From the NCBI GenBank assembly GCA_021792255.1, contig JAJYUZ010000004.1:1-64000 (forward strand): 64,000 nt of DNA, in the 5' to 3' direction. The notes beneath the pieces are model-generated. The model was given only the letters and a program-made list of their open reading frames with translations. It had not been told where the DNA came from and did no database searches. This DNA comes from Thermoplasmata archaeon (GTDB taxonomy: Archaea > Thermoplasmatota > Thermoplasmata > Thermoplasmatales > GCA-001856825). The translations under genes and the position numbers were made by a program. This document shows positions 37,953 to 47,100 of the stretch, one piece after another. How positions within the stretch are numbered: the stretch's first letter is position 1; the number at the start of each line of letters is the position of its first letter.

Positions 37953-38934
37953 CCAGAAAGAACTTTTGAATATCGAGGTCGCAAGCGGAGAAGATCTCTG
38001 GTACCTTTCTCTTCTGATTAAAGAAGGCGACGTTCTCGTTGCTGAAGTGCTGAGGAGAGTAGAACGGAAGGAGGACGTCATTAGAAGCAAGAAAACGGAA
38101 CGAGAACGGATAAAAGTATCTATCAAGATAGAAAGCTTAGAGTTCGAAGAAATCTCCTCGAGGTTACACATCTTAGGGCAGATAACGAGTGGGCCGGAAG
38201 ATTATCTTGGAGAACACCAGTCTATAAATGTTGAACCTGGGTCCAACCTCATTATCCTCCCACATGACAGAGATGGCTTCATCAGAAACTTGGAAGAGGC
38301 ATCAAATTTGACAAACTCGACCGTACTTGTCCTTTCCACAGACGATCAAAATATCACACTGTTCGGAATCAACGAATCGAGTAATGAAATGATCTGGAGG
38401 ATTCCGACAGGTTCGGGTAAAATGTACGAAGGAAAGGAGGCCAACAACCGTTACGAGTTCCTCGAGAGACTGGAGGGCTATAGACAGTCAGAGATCTACG
38501 TAATTGGGCCATCGATATTCAGGGATTCGACCTCCAAGCTGCTATCGCAGAACGGCTACAAGGCGATCAACACGCAGGTCGGGAGCTCTGAAGAGGACGG
38601 GATAAGGGAACTCCTACAGGAAGGGATCATAAATCTCAGGAGAAGTGTAGAAAGCAAGCTCGTCACCGATTTCTTGAAGGGAGTTGGAAGTGGCATGTCT
38701 TCCTACGGAAAGAAAGAGGTAGAAAGAGCTCTGGACATTCGTTCCGTATCTACACTGCTGATGTCGGATAAATTCTTCAAGAGCTCACGAGTGACCGACT
38801 ACTTGACAAAGTGCTATAATGGTGGGTGCAAGCTCTTCGTTGTCCACAGCTCTTGGGAAACAGGGAAAGTGATAGAATCCTACGGGGGTATCGTAGCTCT
38901 ACTCAGGTTCAGGACCGACTTTTCATCCGCCTGA
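37939..38934 (+). CDS. pelA: mRNA surveillance protein Pelota
   Basis: A 331-residue Pelota/Dom34, which with aEF1A-type GTPase recognises ribosomes stalled without a codon in the A site and promotes their splitting. The N-terminal Sm-like domain has SGEDLWYLSLLIKEGDVLVAEVLRRVERK, and the central and C-terminal eRF1-like domains include IYVIGPSIFRD, DFLKGVGSGMSSYG and a final FVVHSSWETGKVIESYGGIVALLRF. TTG at 37939 is chosen because an earlier in-frame ATG at 37873 would overlap Mut7-C by 80 nt and add residues absent from the family. It overlaps Mut7-C by 14 nt. Confidence 0.9.
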   Translation: MRFSSQKELLNIEVASGEDLWYLSLLIKEGDVLVAEVLRRVERKEDVIRSKKTERERIKVSIKIESLEFEEISSRLHILGQITSGPEDYLGEHQSINVEPGSNLIILPHDRDGFIRNLEEASNLTNSTVLVLSTDDQNITLFGINESSNEMIWRIPTGSGKMYEGKEANNRYEFLERLEGYRQSEIYVIGPSIFRDSTSKLLSQNGYKAINTQVGSSEEDGIRELLQEGIINLRRSVESKLVTDFLKGVGSGMSSYGKKEVERALDIRSVSTLLMSDKFFKSSRVTDYLTKCYNGGCKLFVVHSSWETGKVIESYGGIVALLRFRTDFSSA

Positions 38935-39120
38935 AAACGATTTGATTATGGTTATATCGTCTTCATCTCCGAGCTGGATATCCTCTGGAATGGGTCTCCC
39001 ATTTCTCATTATGATGGCGGAGCTGGAGCTCAGGCCTAGCTGTTTCAAAACGGTCTGACCGCTCTTGTCTCCTTCGATTTGAATTTCTCCATTTTCTCCG
39101 AAAATCTTTATCCTCACCAT
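38923..39120 (-). CDS. Ubiquitin-like small archaeal modifier / MoaD-ThiS-type protein
   Basis: A 65-residue beta-grasp protein ending in GG: MVRIKIFGENGEIQIEGD, then VLKQLGLSSSSAIIMRNGRPI and the terminal DDITIIKSFSGG. C-terminal diglycine is required for adenylation by an E1-like enzyme, for sulfur transfer or for conjugation to proteins (SAMP). No E1-like gene is in the window, so sulfur-carrier and protein-modifier roles cannot be separated. Its 3' end overlaps that of convergent pelota by 12 nt. Confidence 0.85.
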   Translation of the reverse strand: MVRIKIFGENGEIQIEGDKSGQTVLKQLGLSSSSAIIMRNGRPIPEDIQLGDEDDITIIKSFSGG

Positions 39121-39502
39121 TCTCTAAGCAAGTGGTAATTGGAAGGTGCGATAAAACCTTTGATAACCTTCATTTATTCTTCTTTGCCTTTCCAAGTTCC
39201 CACTAAAGATGGTAAAGTTAGCTTCGTTCCCATTATTATCTTCTTTATCCCGACATGGACCCCTCACCTCTGTTCTTCACACCCTCAAGGGGGTGAGGAT
39301 AACCTTCCTTGTCAGTGGCAGTAATGTGGTGAAGAGACTGGATGCAAAGGGTGATAATGAAATTAGGGAGAATTTCTAAGAACTTTATGGACTAGTAGTT
39401 GTGCTTGCAAAAAAATGTTGTTTACAATCGTTAGAAATTTACTGTTTTGGCCCTTTCTTCTGCGTAAGGTTTATTTTTGGCCATCAATTATTAAAAGCAC
39501 AG
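39121..39502 (+). other. Gap between the modifier gene and a small membrane-protein gene
   Basis: About 380 nt. CCTCACC (39262-39268) can pair with GGTGAGG (39292-39298), with a nested alternative CACCC/GGGTG pair, so a hairpin is possible. A frame ending at 39378 reads ITFLVSGSNVVKRLDAKG, which might be the tail of a lost gene. A TATA-like GGTTTATTTTTGG (39467-39479) precedes the next gene. Nothing else is supported. Confidence 0.35.
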
Positions 39503-39688
39503 ATGAAAGTGACTCCTGTAGTAACTAGCGCAGTTCTTATGGTGGTGGGAGTAGCGTTGTATTTCCTAGCCAGCTTTACGATATTTGGATGGATAGGGAT
39601 ATTTTTAGCAATAGGAGGGCTCGTCTTACTTGTCAGAGCCTTGAACCAAGGGACTCCAAAGAAGAAGGAAAAACTTCTCAAAAATTAG
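39503..39688 (+). CDS. Small two-helix membrane protein
   Basis: A 61-residue protein with two predicted membrane helices (about 6-26 and 28-45) and a basic tail QGTPKKKEKLLKN. A longer upstream frame exists but the ATG at 39503 is chosen because a TATA-like tract lies 25-35 nt upstream and the hydrophobic core begins at once. No family is recognised. Confidence 0.5.
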   Translation: MKVTPVVTSAVLMVVGVALYFLASFTIFGWIGIFLAIGGLVLLVRALNQGTPKKKEKLLKN

Positions 39689-39780
39689 TTCTTTGAATTT
39701 TGTAGAGGATTTCGAAAACCCTCTTGTTTGACCAAGTTTGATAACAGAAATCTTTATCCATGCTATGGCCATTAAACGGC

Positions 39781-40710
39781 ATGGCCAGCTTACTTGATGA
39801 ATCAATCAAGGAGAAGTACAGGCAGTACTTCATCAACGATCCCCTCAAGTTCATGAAGGAGTCAATAGACTGGCGCGTCTTTCCGCCTTTATTGAAGGAT
39901 CTATACCACAACGACACAGAAGAGGGAGGAAGGCCCAACATTCCCATAATCAACATGGTCAAGATACTCTTCCTCCAGTCTCTATACAACCTCTCTGACC
40001 AGCAGGCAGAGAAGGAGATTCATTACAGGACATCCTTGATGAACTTCCTTGACTACCCTGACATTCTTCCAGACTCAAAGACCATATGGTTCTTCCGTGA
40101 GAGGCTGTCGAAGACGGGAAGGGATAGAATCGTATGGAACGAGCTGCAACGGCAGCTTGATTCCAAGGGCATAAAGATAAGAAGGGGAACCATACAGGAT
40201 GGCACTTTCATCACCTCCGATCCCTGCCATGAGAAGCACAAGGAAACGAGAGAACTGGCAAAGACAAGAAGGTCAAAGGATGGAACGTTCACCAAGAAGA
40301 ACAACAAGACCTTCTTTGGTTACAAGGGTCGTATTCTGACGGACGACAATTCCGTACCGTTTATCAAGTCATATGCAGTGACATCAGCATCCGTTCACGA
40401 CTCAAGGATAGACCTATCAAGAAAGGGCATACCCGTTTACAGGGATTAAGGCTACTTCCGAGTTAGGCCAAAGGGATACGATGTCACTATGGCAAAGGCT
40501 CTCAGAGGTTTCAGTCTCAGCATAAGGAGCATCCTCAGGAATAGAAGAATATCTAGGAAGAGAGCATTGGTGGAATATCAGTTTGCCATCATCAAAAGGG
40601 TATTCCACTTCTCACACACCTTGGTAACTCTATCCAGAAGAGTTAGAGTCAAATTCATGTTCTCATGCTTCGCTTACAATCTCTTCGCACTGAATATTAT
40701 GAAGGGATAG
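39781..40710 (+). pseudogene. IS5-type transposase interrupted by one TAA
   Basis: A DDE transposase frame of about 310 codons. Family segments include GGRPNIPIINMVKILFLQSL, TIWFFRERL, QDGTFITSDP (first aspartate), SVHDSRIDLS (second aspartate) and RISRKRALVEYQFAIIKRVF (glutamate). A TAA at 40447-40449 follows VYRD where the family has a lysine before GYF, and the frame resumes immediately with GYFRVRPKGYDVTM and continues to TAG at 40710. A single A-to-T change explains it. All three catalytic residues remain, so the copy is probably recent but inactive. Confidence 0.88.
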
Positions 40711-40729
40711 CTATGGCTATCCATAATAT
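40694..40729 (+). terminator. Hairpin over the transposase stop
   Basis: ATATTATG...GGATAGC (40694-40711) pairs with GCTATCCATAATAT (40716-40729), with a short bulge and a 4-nt loop. The transposase TAG lies in the left arm. It is followed by CTAAAAAATAG, so termination or stem protection of the IS transcript is plausible. Confidence 0.5.
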
Positions 40730-40769
40730 CTAAAAAATAGGGAGAAAATAGAGCAAAAAGAGGTTATTC

Positions 40770-40976
40770 TACGGACACTGTAACAAGAATATCGGTCTCT
40801 CTGCCCTAACATCAATTTACTCTCTAAAACTGATAGGTTATTCGGAATCCTCTAGGGTGTATGAGCATCTAGATATAACGGCATAGTTTTGGCACTACAG
40901 AAGACTTAATCGGTCAATACCGAAAAATACGCTGTCGCAAGGCATTATTAGTGCACATCCACGTAAAGTCACGGCA
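40770..40976 (+). pseudogene. Possible transposase relic beside the IS element
   Basis: In one frame, 40770-40976 reads through a single TAG as YGHCNKNIGLSALTSIYSLK, then GYSESSRVYEHLDITA, stop, FWHYRRLNRSIPKNTLSQGI. The pattern (a CxxK-like remnant, a helix-turn-helix-like region with GYS, then a W-x-x-R-R segment) resembles the N-terminal part of several transposases. The match is weak, there is no complete domain, and the identity is not certain. Confidence 0.25.
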
Positions 40977-40981
40977 GTAAC

Positions 40982-40995
40982 ATTTATATATTGTA
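40982..40995 (+). promoter_or_regulatory. Strong TATA-like box of the secreted-protein genes
   Basis: ATTTATATATTGTA. Transcription would be expected about 26 nt downstream, near 41013, exactly at an ACG codon that opens an in-frame signal peptide. Confidence 0.5.
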
Positions 40996-41054
40996 TTTCA
41001 AGTCTTTCATTCACGAAAGTCAAATTCTTACTCATAGTTTTCGTAGGGGCAACA

Positions 41055-41981
41055 ATGATACTGTCAGCAGGATTCATCGGAATGGCTAACGCAACTAGCG
41101 AGCCAGGGACTGCCGCAATTCTGCATGAAACTCTTAACGCAAACGCTTACAACCTTAATGGCCATCAACAGCGGGCTCCTCCTAGCGGTTATGGAGCATG
41201 GGAGAGCATAAACGGTGGCCCTTGGATCAAACAGAAACTTTTAACCCAAAATGGCAGCAATTACACTGGACCGGTTCTGACTCCAGGTCAGGGTGGAGAA
41301 GGAGGAAGTAACGGGATCGAAGGCGTTTATGCATCTTCTGGAGTCATAAATAATGTGGAAGAGACAGTTGCTTTCTCTCAATATTCTGGGGAATATGACA
41401 GCATCACGGGCACATCCAATACGTGGAGTGTTCAGGTAAATAGTAACTATTTCGGTAGCAGTAACGACCGCTGGGTTCAGTGGGGTCTAATAAACAACTA
41501 CGATAGTTACTCTCAATTCACGGTCGTCGAATGGTACGATATCAATCAGCCTGGAGCCAATATAAATAATTTCGTTTACATACCTACACAAACGCTCTCA
41601 ACTTCCATTGATATTATAATAACCGCCAGTGCTGAGAACGGCAATCTTCAAGGAATTCTAGACATTGTTACACCGTCTGGTAGTAATGAATGGGTGGTGA
41701 ACCTGCAGGACAAGTACAACCTAGAAGGAAATTGGTCATCGGTCAGCGGTACTATCCTTGGTGCCGCCCAAGGAAGTACAGCAGAATTTACAAACCCTAC
41801 AACAGATATGAAATGGATTAATGCAAGTGCCCCATCGCCCATGAACGCATATCAGAGTCCTACATTCATAACCGGGGAACAGAACAACTTAAGCATCGAA
41901 TCGATCACAACGAACTGGGATAACTATCCAGGATTTTACGAGTTTAACCTGGGCGTAGAATCAAGTACGGAGGTACAATGA
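41055..41981 (+). CDS. Secreted beta-rich protein of unknown function
   Basis: A 308-residue extracellular protein if ATG 41055 is used; AGGGGC lies 4 nt upstream of it. It ends its signal sequence at AGFIGMANA. In frame upstream of the ATG, codons from 41013 encode KVKFLLIVFVGAT, which completes a standard signal peptide, but the first codon there is ACG. The mature part is rich in N, S, T, G and W, with segments such as NTWSVQVNSNYFGSSNDRWV and VVEWYDINQPGANINN. It shows no recognised catalytic motif. It overlaps the next gene by 4 nt. Confidence 0.65.
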   Translation: MILSAGFIGMANATSEPGTAAILHETLNANAYNLNGHQQRAPPSGYGAWESINGGPWIKQKLLTQNGSNYTGPVLTPGQGGEGGSNGIEGVYASSGVINNVEETVAFSQYSGEYDSITGTSNTWSVQVNSNYFGSSNDRWVQWGLINNYDSYSQFTVVEWYDINQPGANINNFVYIPTQTLSTSIDIIITASAENGNLQGILDIVTPSGSNEWVVNLQDKYNLEGNWSSVSGTILGAAQGSTAEFTNPTTDMKWINASAPSPMNAYQSPTFITGEQNNLSIESITTNWDNYPGFYEFNLGVESSTEVQ

Positions 41982-42466
41982 AACATCAAAAAATGTTGAT
42001 AGCTTTAATAGCAGTGACCGTAGTAGTCTTGACTGTTTCTGGATTTGCAGTGACATTTTACCCTGATCAAGAATCTCGAGTACTATTTAGTACTGGAACT
42101 CTAGTTATAGGGAATGGAGGGGAACTTTACGGTTTCACTGTGTATAAAAACATGACCAATGTTCACATCAGTGGGACTTTTGCTTCTAATAGCAGTGTTG
42201 ATTTTGTAATAGGGTACATTGGTCAAAATCTTACGGGTGGCATTCCCGTAAAAGACGCATATATTGCTTACTACGTATGGTCTAGCGGTAACACCACGGG
42301 TAAAAGTATATCCGTCTCTCTTCCGGCTCTTTCGAACTCACAATTTGATGTTGTTTACGCCGTTGGTTTCACCCATGGAAGTGCAATGGCCAATTCTAAT
42401 GGCACTCTCGACATCGTAGAGATAAATGTAACAACTCCGATAGTTCTGACTTATTTATCTTCTTGA
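41978..42466 (+). CDS. Secreted or membrane-anchored protein, partner of the preceding gene
   Basis: A 162-residue protein with an N-terminal hydrophobic segment (IALIAVTVVVLTVSGFAV, about 9-26) that is a signal peptide or signal anchor, and an extracellular part with many N-x-S/T sites (NMTNV, NSSVD, NLTG, NTTG, NGTL, NVTT). It overlaps the upstream gene by 4 nt (ATGA), so the two are translationally coupled and may form one surface structure. No family is recognised. Confidence 0.65.
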   Translation: MKHQKMLIALIAVTVVVLTVSGFAVTFYPDQESRVLFSTGTLVIGNGGELYGFTVYKNMTNVHISGTFASNSSVDFVIGYIGQNLTGGIPVKDAYIAYYVWSSGNTTGKSISVSLPALSNSQFDVVYAVGFTHGSAMANSNGTLDIVEINVTTPIVLTYLSS

Positions 42467-42844
42467 AATTTTGCTCGTATCTTCTGATGAGATTCCTGTA
42501 CCGCCCAAATAATCAACTTTTAAGGGGAAAGGGCCGAATGTATAATTCCTTCTAGAGAAGCAGACAAGAGACGAGATAATCAATAAAGAAAGCTATGACA
42601 TAATTCGAGCACGAATCAGGAGACATTAAACAAAATGTGGAGTTCGGTAGTTGTCGAAATAACGGACACCTTTTCTTTACAGATAGTAAGAGTACCTACA
42701 GGTTCTTTGTGCGATTCAAGTGTCATTACCAGGTCTGGATAAAGAGCAGTAGCTCGTTTGTCCACACTAACCCGATACAGATGCTCTGGGATTCTAAACA
42801 ATATTTTTCTTCAAATTCAAATAGGTGGTCAGAATTTCATTCGA
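42467..42844 (+). other. Gap before the BtuF-like gene
   Basis: About 380 nt without a supported gene. A 61-codon minus-strand frame (42616-42801) and a 35-codon plus-strand frame starting at 42634 read protein-like but have no homologue I recognise and no good start signals. ATTCAAATAGG (42815-42825) is a probable TATA box for the next gene. Confidence 0.35.
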
Positions 42845-43651
42845 TTGGTAAAACTCATAGACGATCGTGACAAGGAAGTGAGTGTTCCGGAAGAAATAAA
42901 AAGAATAATCAGCCTTAGTCCCGCAATAACAGAGATTCTCTTCGAACTAGGATTCGGTAGTAAAGTTGTCGGAGTCACCCCATTCTGTGTCAGGCCAGCA
43001 GAAGCGATGAAGAAGAAGAAAGTTGCGAGTTATGGTTATGCGAGCACAGAACAGTTCCAAAAACTCAAACCCGATCTCATACTGACGGTGACGGGATATC
43101 AGAATGCCGTCGCAGACCAGCTCGCTTCACACTTCAGCACATTTTCATTCGGGTTGCCTTCTTCACTCTCGGGGGTGATAGATCTCGTTACCAAAGTAGC
43201 CGTGGTGACGGGGCAAGAGGAGAAGGGAAGAGACATCGAAAGACAACTATGGGAAAGTATGAAAAGACTAAGAGTTGGAAGAAAGAAGGACGTGTACTTT
43301 GAGTGTGATCTAGGAGGATCGGTGACGTTTGGATCCCTTTCGTACATCACCGACGTACTTGGTTTCATGAATTTCAGATCCATCTACTCTGGAGTTCCAA
43401 AAGAATGGCTGCCTCCAGACTTCGATCTGGTCAAAAAAGAAGATCCAGATTACATAATTTTGGAACCCAAGATGTTTTCTAAGAGAGCTGAGGATTTGGT
43501 CGAAAGACTAATAGCCAACAGGGGATGGCAAAATCTGTCCGCATACCAGAATAAAAGAGTTTACCTAACTCCAGGAATGTACGACTTTTTCGCTCATCAC
43601 GGACCATCTCTGATTAGGGAGGTCCTTCCCTGGCTCGAACAGATCGAATGA
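42845..43651 (+). CDS. BtuF-like helical-backbone metal-receptor protein without signal peptide
   Basis: A 268-residue protein of the cobalamin/iron-siderophore binding family (helical backbone metal receptor). RIISLSPAITEILFELGFGSKVVGVT, KLKPDLILTVTGYQ and RVYLTPGMYDFFAHHGP are typical. The usual signal peptide and lipobox are missing. The TTG at 42845 is selected because ATTCAAATAGG is centred 25 nt upstream and the domain begins there; a longer frame upstream has no support. It may therefore be a cytosolic receptor-like protein. No permease or ATPase gene is adjacent. Confidence 0.8.
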   Translation: MVKLIDDRDKEVSVPEEIKRIISLSPAITEILFELGFGSKVVGVTPFCVRPAEAMKKKKVASYGYASTEQFQKLKPDLILTVTGYQNAVADQLASHFSTFSFGLPSSLSGVIDLVTKVAVVTGQEEKGRDIERQLWESMKRLRVGRKKDVYFECDLGGSVTFGSLSYITDVLGFMNFRSIYSGVPKEWLPPDFDLVKKEDPDYIILEPKMFSKRAEDLVERLIANRGWQNLSAYQNKRVYLTPGMYDFFAHHGPSLIREVLPWLEQIE

Positions 43652-43886
43652 GTCGATAAAACAATTCCCAGGATGAACAACGATGCCTTCAACCAAAATG
43701 CTTCCATGAGGTTGAAGCTCTCCTGCTTAAATGAGGAAATAATATTTTTATATGAAAATAGCAACAGAAACACAAAGAATATGTATGACAAATAGATAAG
43801 GTTGAGCAATTCCAGAGGTTAAAAATGAGTTTGTATCAAAATTCAACCATAGCGGGGGCTAAAAGCTTTGGATTGCTGGAGGGCTA

Positions 43887-43896
43887 GATTTTTACG
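43887..43896 (+). promoter_or_regulatory. TATA-like box of the RNA polymerase operon
   Basis: GATTTTTACG is centred 24 nt before the rpoH ATG at 43915. It is the only promoter candidate at the head of the six-gene unit. Confidence 0.45.
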
Positions 43897-43914
43897 GCTA
43901 AGTACAATATATTA

Positions 43915-44148
43915 ATGCACGAGATGGTTCCGGAGCACTGGTTGATTCCCGTCAAAGAGGAAGAGAAGATTTTGAAGTTACTGGGAGTCGCCAAGGGGCA
44001 ACTGCCAAAAATTAGAAAATCAGACCCAGTTATAAAGACTCTGGAAAAGGTAGAAGGGGAAATTGTTCCCGGCAGAATCATACAGATAGTGAGGAAGAGC
44101 AGGACCAGAGGAATCGCCAAGATATATAGAACCGTGATAGGTGAATAA
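43915..44148 (+). CDS. rpoH: DNA-directed RNA polymerase subunit H (Rpo5)
   Basis: A 77-residue archaeal RpoH, equivalent to the C-terminal half of eukaryotic Rpb5. HEMVPEHWLIP at the start, QLPKIRKSDPVIK in the middle and the C-terminal GRIIQIVRKSRTRG are diagnostic. It opens the rpoH-rpoB-rpoA1-rpoA2 operon and is 3 nt before rpoB. Confidence 0.96.
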   Translation: MHEMVPEHWLIPVKEEEKILKLLGVAKGQLPKIRKSDPVIKTLEKVEGEIVPGRIIQIVRKSRTRGIAKIYRTVIGE

Positions 44149-44151
44149 TAG

Positions 44152-47100
44152 ATGTATAGTATCTTGAACACGTTTTTTAAAGAGATGGAAGTAGTCAACC
44201 ATCAACTAGTTTCTTACAACGATTTTATTCCCACCGATGATAACTCAGATTCTGGAATGCAACGGGTATTCGACACTCTTAGAGTGACGGAAGATGACTT
44301 ACCTGGAGAGATGAAGTTAGACAGGTCCAAAACCGGCGGACTTGACATAAGGATAAGATTTGGACGACCAAAGAACTCAGAGAGTCCAGAACCGACAGTT
44401 TCCATAGAACTGCCAAAAATCAGGGAGCCAACCGGCTCCGAAAATTACATAACTCCGCTCGAGGCAAGACTGAGAGACCTAAACTACATGGCTCCACTAT
44501 TCCTAGATTTCACAGTTCTCGAAGAAGATAATGAAGTCAGGAATGAGAAGATCAAGATTGGGGAATTCCCAGTAATGGTAAGGTCCAAGATTTGCATACT
44601 TCATAAAAACAATACAGACGAGTTCATAAGGAGGATCAATCTAAGAAAAGACGAAAGGATCAGGGGTATGACAGAAGATGAGCTACTTTCCCTTCCATAC
44701 GAAAAGAAGCTTCAGCTCCTGGGAGAGGATCCCCAGGATGCTGGCGGTTACTTTATAATCGGAGGAACCGAAAGGACTCTGATATCGATGGAAGATCTGG
44801 CACCCAACAAGATTATAGTAGAGTACGAGGAGAAGTACGATTCGAGGGTAGAAGTCGCAAAGATATTCTCTCAGAAGGAAGGCTACAGGGCATTGATTGC
44901 AGTTGAGAGGAAGGCAGATGGTATTCTGACGGTTTCAGTACCTTCCATAGCAGGAACTATTCCGCTCGTCGTCCTCATGAAGGCGCTGGGCGTCGACAAA
45001 GATAAAGACATTTATGACTCTATCGTGACGGACGAGAGGATGATCCCGATCGTCCTAGCTAACATAGAGGATTCTGAAAATACAGAGCTGTACCCTCCCA
45101 CCGGTATTATGAGCGAAAGAGACGCTATCAATTATCTTGAGAAAAGGTTCGCAGCAGGACAGGCTAAGGAATTCAGGGAAAAGAAAATGTCTCAGATTCT
45201 GGACAAGAATCTCCTTCCTCATCTTGGTGACAGCTTGCAGGACAGAACAAAGAAGGGAATATATCTGGGAAGGATGGCAAGGGCCTTGCTGGAGTTGTAT
45301 CTGGGAGTTAGAAAGGAAGACGACAAAGATCACCTCGCCAACAAGAGAATAAAACTGTCTGGAGATTTGCTAGAGGAACTTTTCAGAAGCTCTGCTCAAG
45401 CTCTTCTCAAGGACCTCAAAGGACAGCTTGAAAAGACTTACAACAGGAAGAGGGGAATAAGGCTCAACGCTGCGGTCAGGCAGGACGTTCTCAACGAGAA
45501 ATTGAAACACGCAATATCAACAGGAAACTGGATAGGAGGGAGAACAGGAGTTTCACAACTTCTCGAACGAACTTCTTACATAGCTACTCTCTCACACCTT
45601 AGAAGAATATCTTCTCCACTCACGAGATCGCAACCACACTTTGAGGCTAGAGACCTTCACCCCACTCAATGGGGAAGGATGTGCCCCAACGAAACTCCAG
45701 AAGGGCAGAACTGCGGACTGGTGAAGAATGCAAGTTTGGTCATAGATATCACTGAAGGTTATCCAGAAGAAAATATCATAGAAATGCTGAAGAAGATGGG
45801 CCTGGAAGAGATACTTGGTGAGAGACCAGGGCTGTCAAGAATTTATGTAAACGGAAACCTGATAGGTTATCACAAGGACGGGCAAAGCGTTGTTTCTGAT
45901 ATACGCAAAAAGAGAAGATCCGGGAATCTCTCGAGCCAGGTTAACATTAGATTTGATGATACGACCAACGAGGTCATTATAAACACGGACAAGGGAAGGA
46001 TAAGAAGGCCCCTTGTAGTAGCGTACAATGGCAAGATAAAATTCAATTCGACGATGAGGGAAAACCTCATTTCAGGCAAAATGGGAATTAAGGATCTGAT
46101 ATCAAACGGGGTCATAGAATGGCTCGACGCAGAAGAGGAGGAGAATTCATTAGTTGCAATCTATCCTTACGAGAAACCGCTAAAATGTCCAAACTGCGGA
46201 ACCTACCTCTACAGTGATCTCACAGAATGGACCAATCCAGGAGAGGAATCAGTCAAGCTTAAGTGCCTGAAGTGTAACAATCAATTTGAGGGAAAGAAGA
46301 GCTACGGGCAAGAGCACACCCACATGGAGATAGATCCGATGATGATTCAGGGAGTGGTCGTCGGCGTGATTCCATATGCGGAACACAACCAGTCGCCGAG
46401 GGTCACCATGGGCGCGGCGATGACAAAACAATCTCTAGGACTTTCGTCCTCAAATTACCGGCTGAGGCCTGATACAAGGGGACACGTTCTTCACTATCCG
46501 CAGAAGCCTCTCGTGACGACTGGTGCGGCTAGGTACATAAAGTACAACAGGAGACCATCGGGTCAGAACGCGGTAGTCGCCCTGATATCGTACCACAACT
46601 ACAACATTCAGGACGCCGTGATTGTGAACAAGGCATCCGTGGAGAGAGGATTTGGAAGATCCGCCTTCTTCAGGACCTACAAGGCAGAAGAGAAAAGATA
46701 CCCTGGTGGTCAGGAGGATAAATTTGAGATTCCTCCGCCCGAAGTCAGAGGCGTCAGAAGCGAAGAGTCCTACAGGAACATAGATGAAAATGGAATGGTG
46801 TCCCCAGAGACTTACGTTTCAGGAGGAGACGTAATCGTAGGAAAAACTTCTCCGCCGAGGTTCATGGAAGAAGAGCAAAAGATATCGATCCAAAAGAGAA
46901 GGGAAAGCTCTATTACAAATAGGTCGGGAGAAACAGGGCACATAGATTCGGTTATCCTGACGGTATCTGAGAATAACAGCAGGCTACTAAAGGTCAAAGT
47001 AAGGGACGACAGGATTCCAGAGCTCGGTGACAAATTCGCAAGCAGACACGGACAGAAGGGTGTGATAGGGGCTATCATACCTCAGGAAGACATGCCATTC

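Larger units (their letters stand above)
39714..40769 (+). mobile_element. IS5-type insertion sequence (inferred ends)
   Basis: An insertion sequence of about 1.06 kb carrying one transposase of the IS5/IS1182-like DDE group. Imperfect terminal inverted repeats are proposed: GAAAACCCTCTTGTT (39714-39728) against the complement of 40755-40769, 12 of 15 bases matching. A target duplication is not clear, so the exact ends are inferred. The element is inserted next to surface-protein genes. Confidence 0.6.
40711..41054 (+). other. Gap between IS and secreted-protein genes
   Basis: About 340 nt. It holds the hairpin arm, the right end of the IS element, a possible transposase relic (listed separately) and a strong TATA-like sequence at 40982-40995 for the surface-protein genes. 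Confidence 0.4.

Noticed and set aside
39139-39324. 61-codon plus-strand frame
   Set aside because: No promoter spacing, homologue or start signal; its content is irregular and it crosses a hairpin.
42616-42801. 61-codon minus-strand frame in the surface-protein to BtuF gap
   Set aside because: Protein-like but without support; reported only within the gap description.
43597-43809. Hydrophobic 70-codon minus-strand frame overlapping the BtuF-like gene
   Set aside because: Its membrane-like composition comes from the complement of A-rich intergenic DNA, and it overlaps a real gene.
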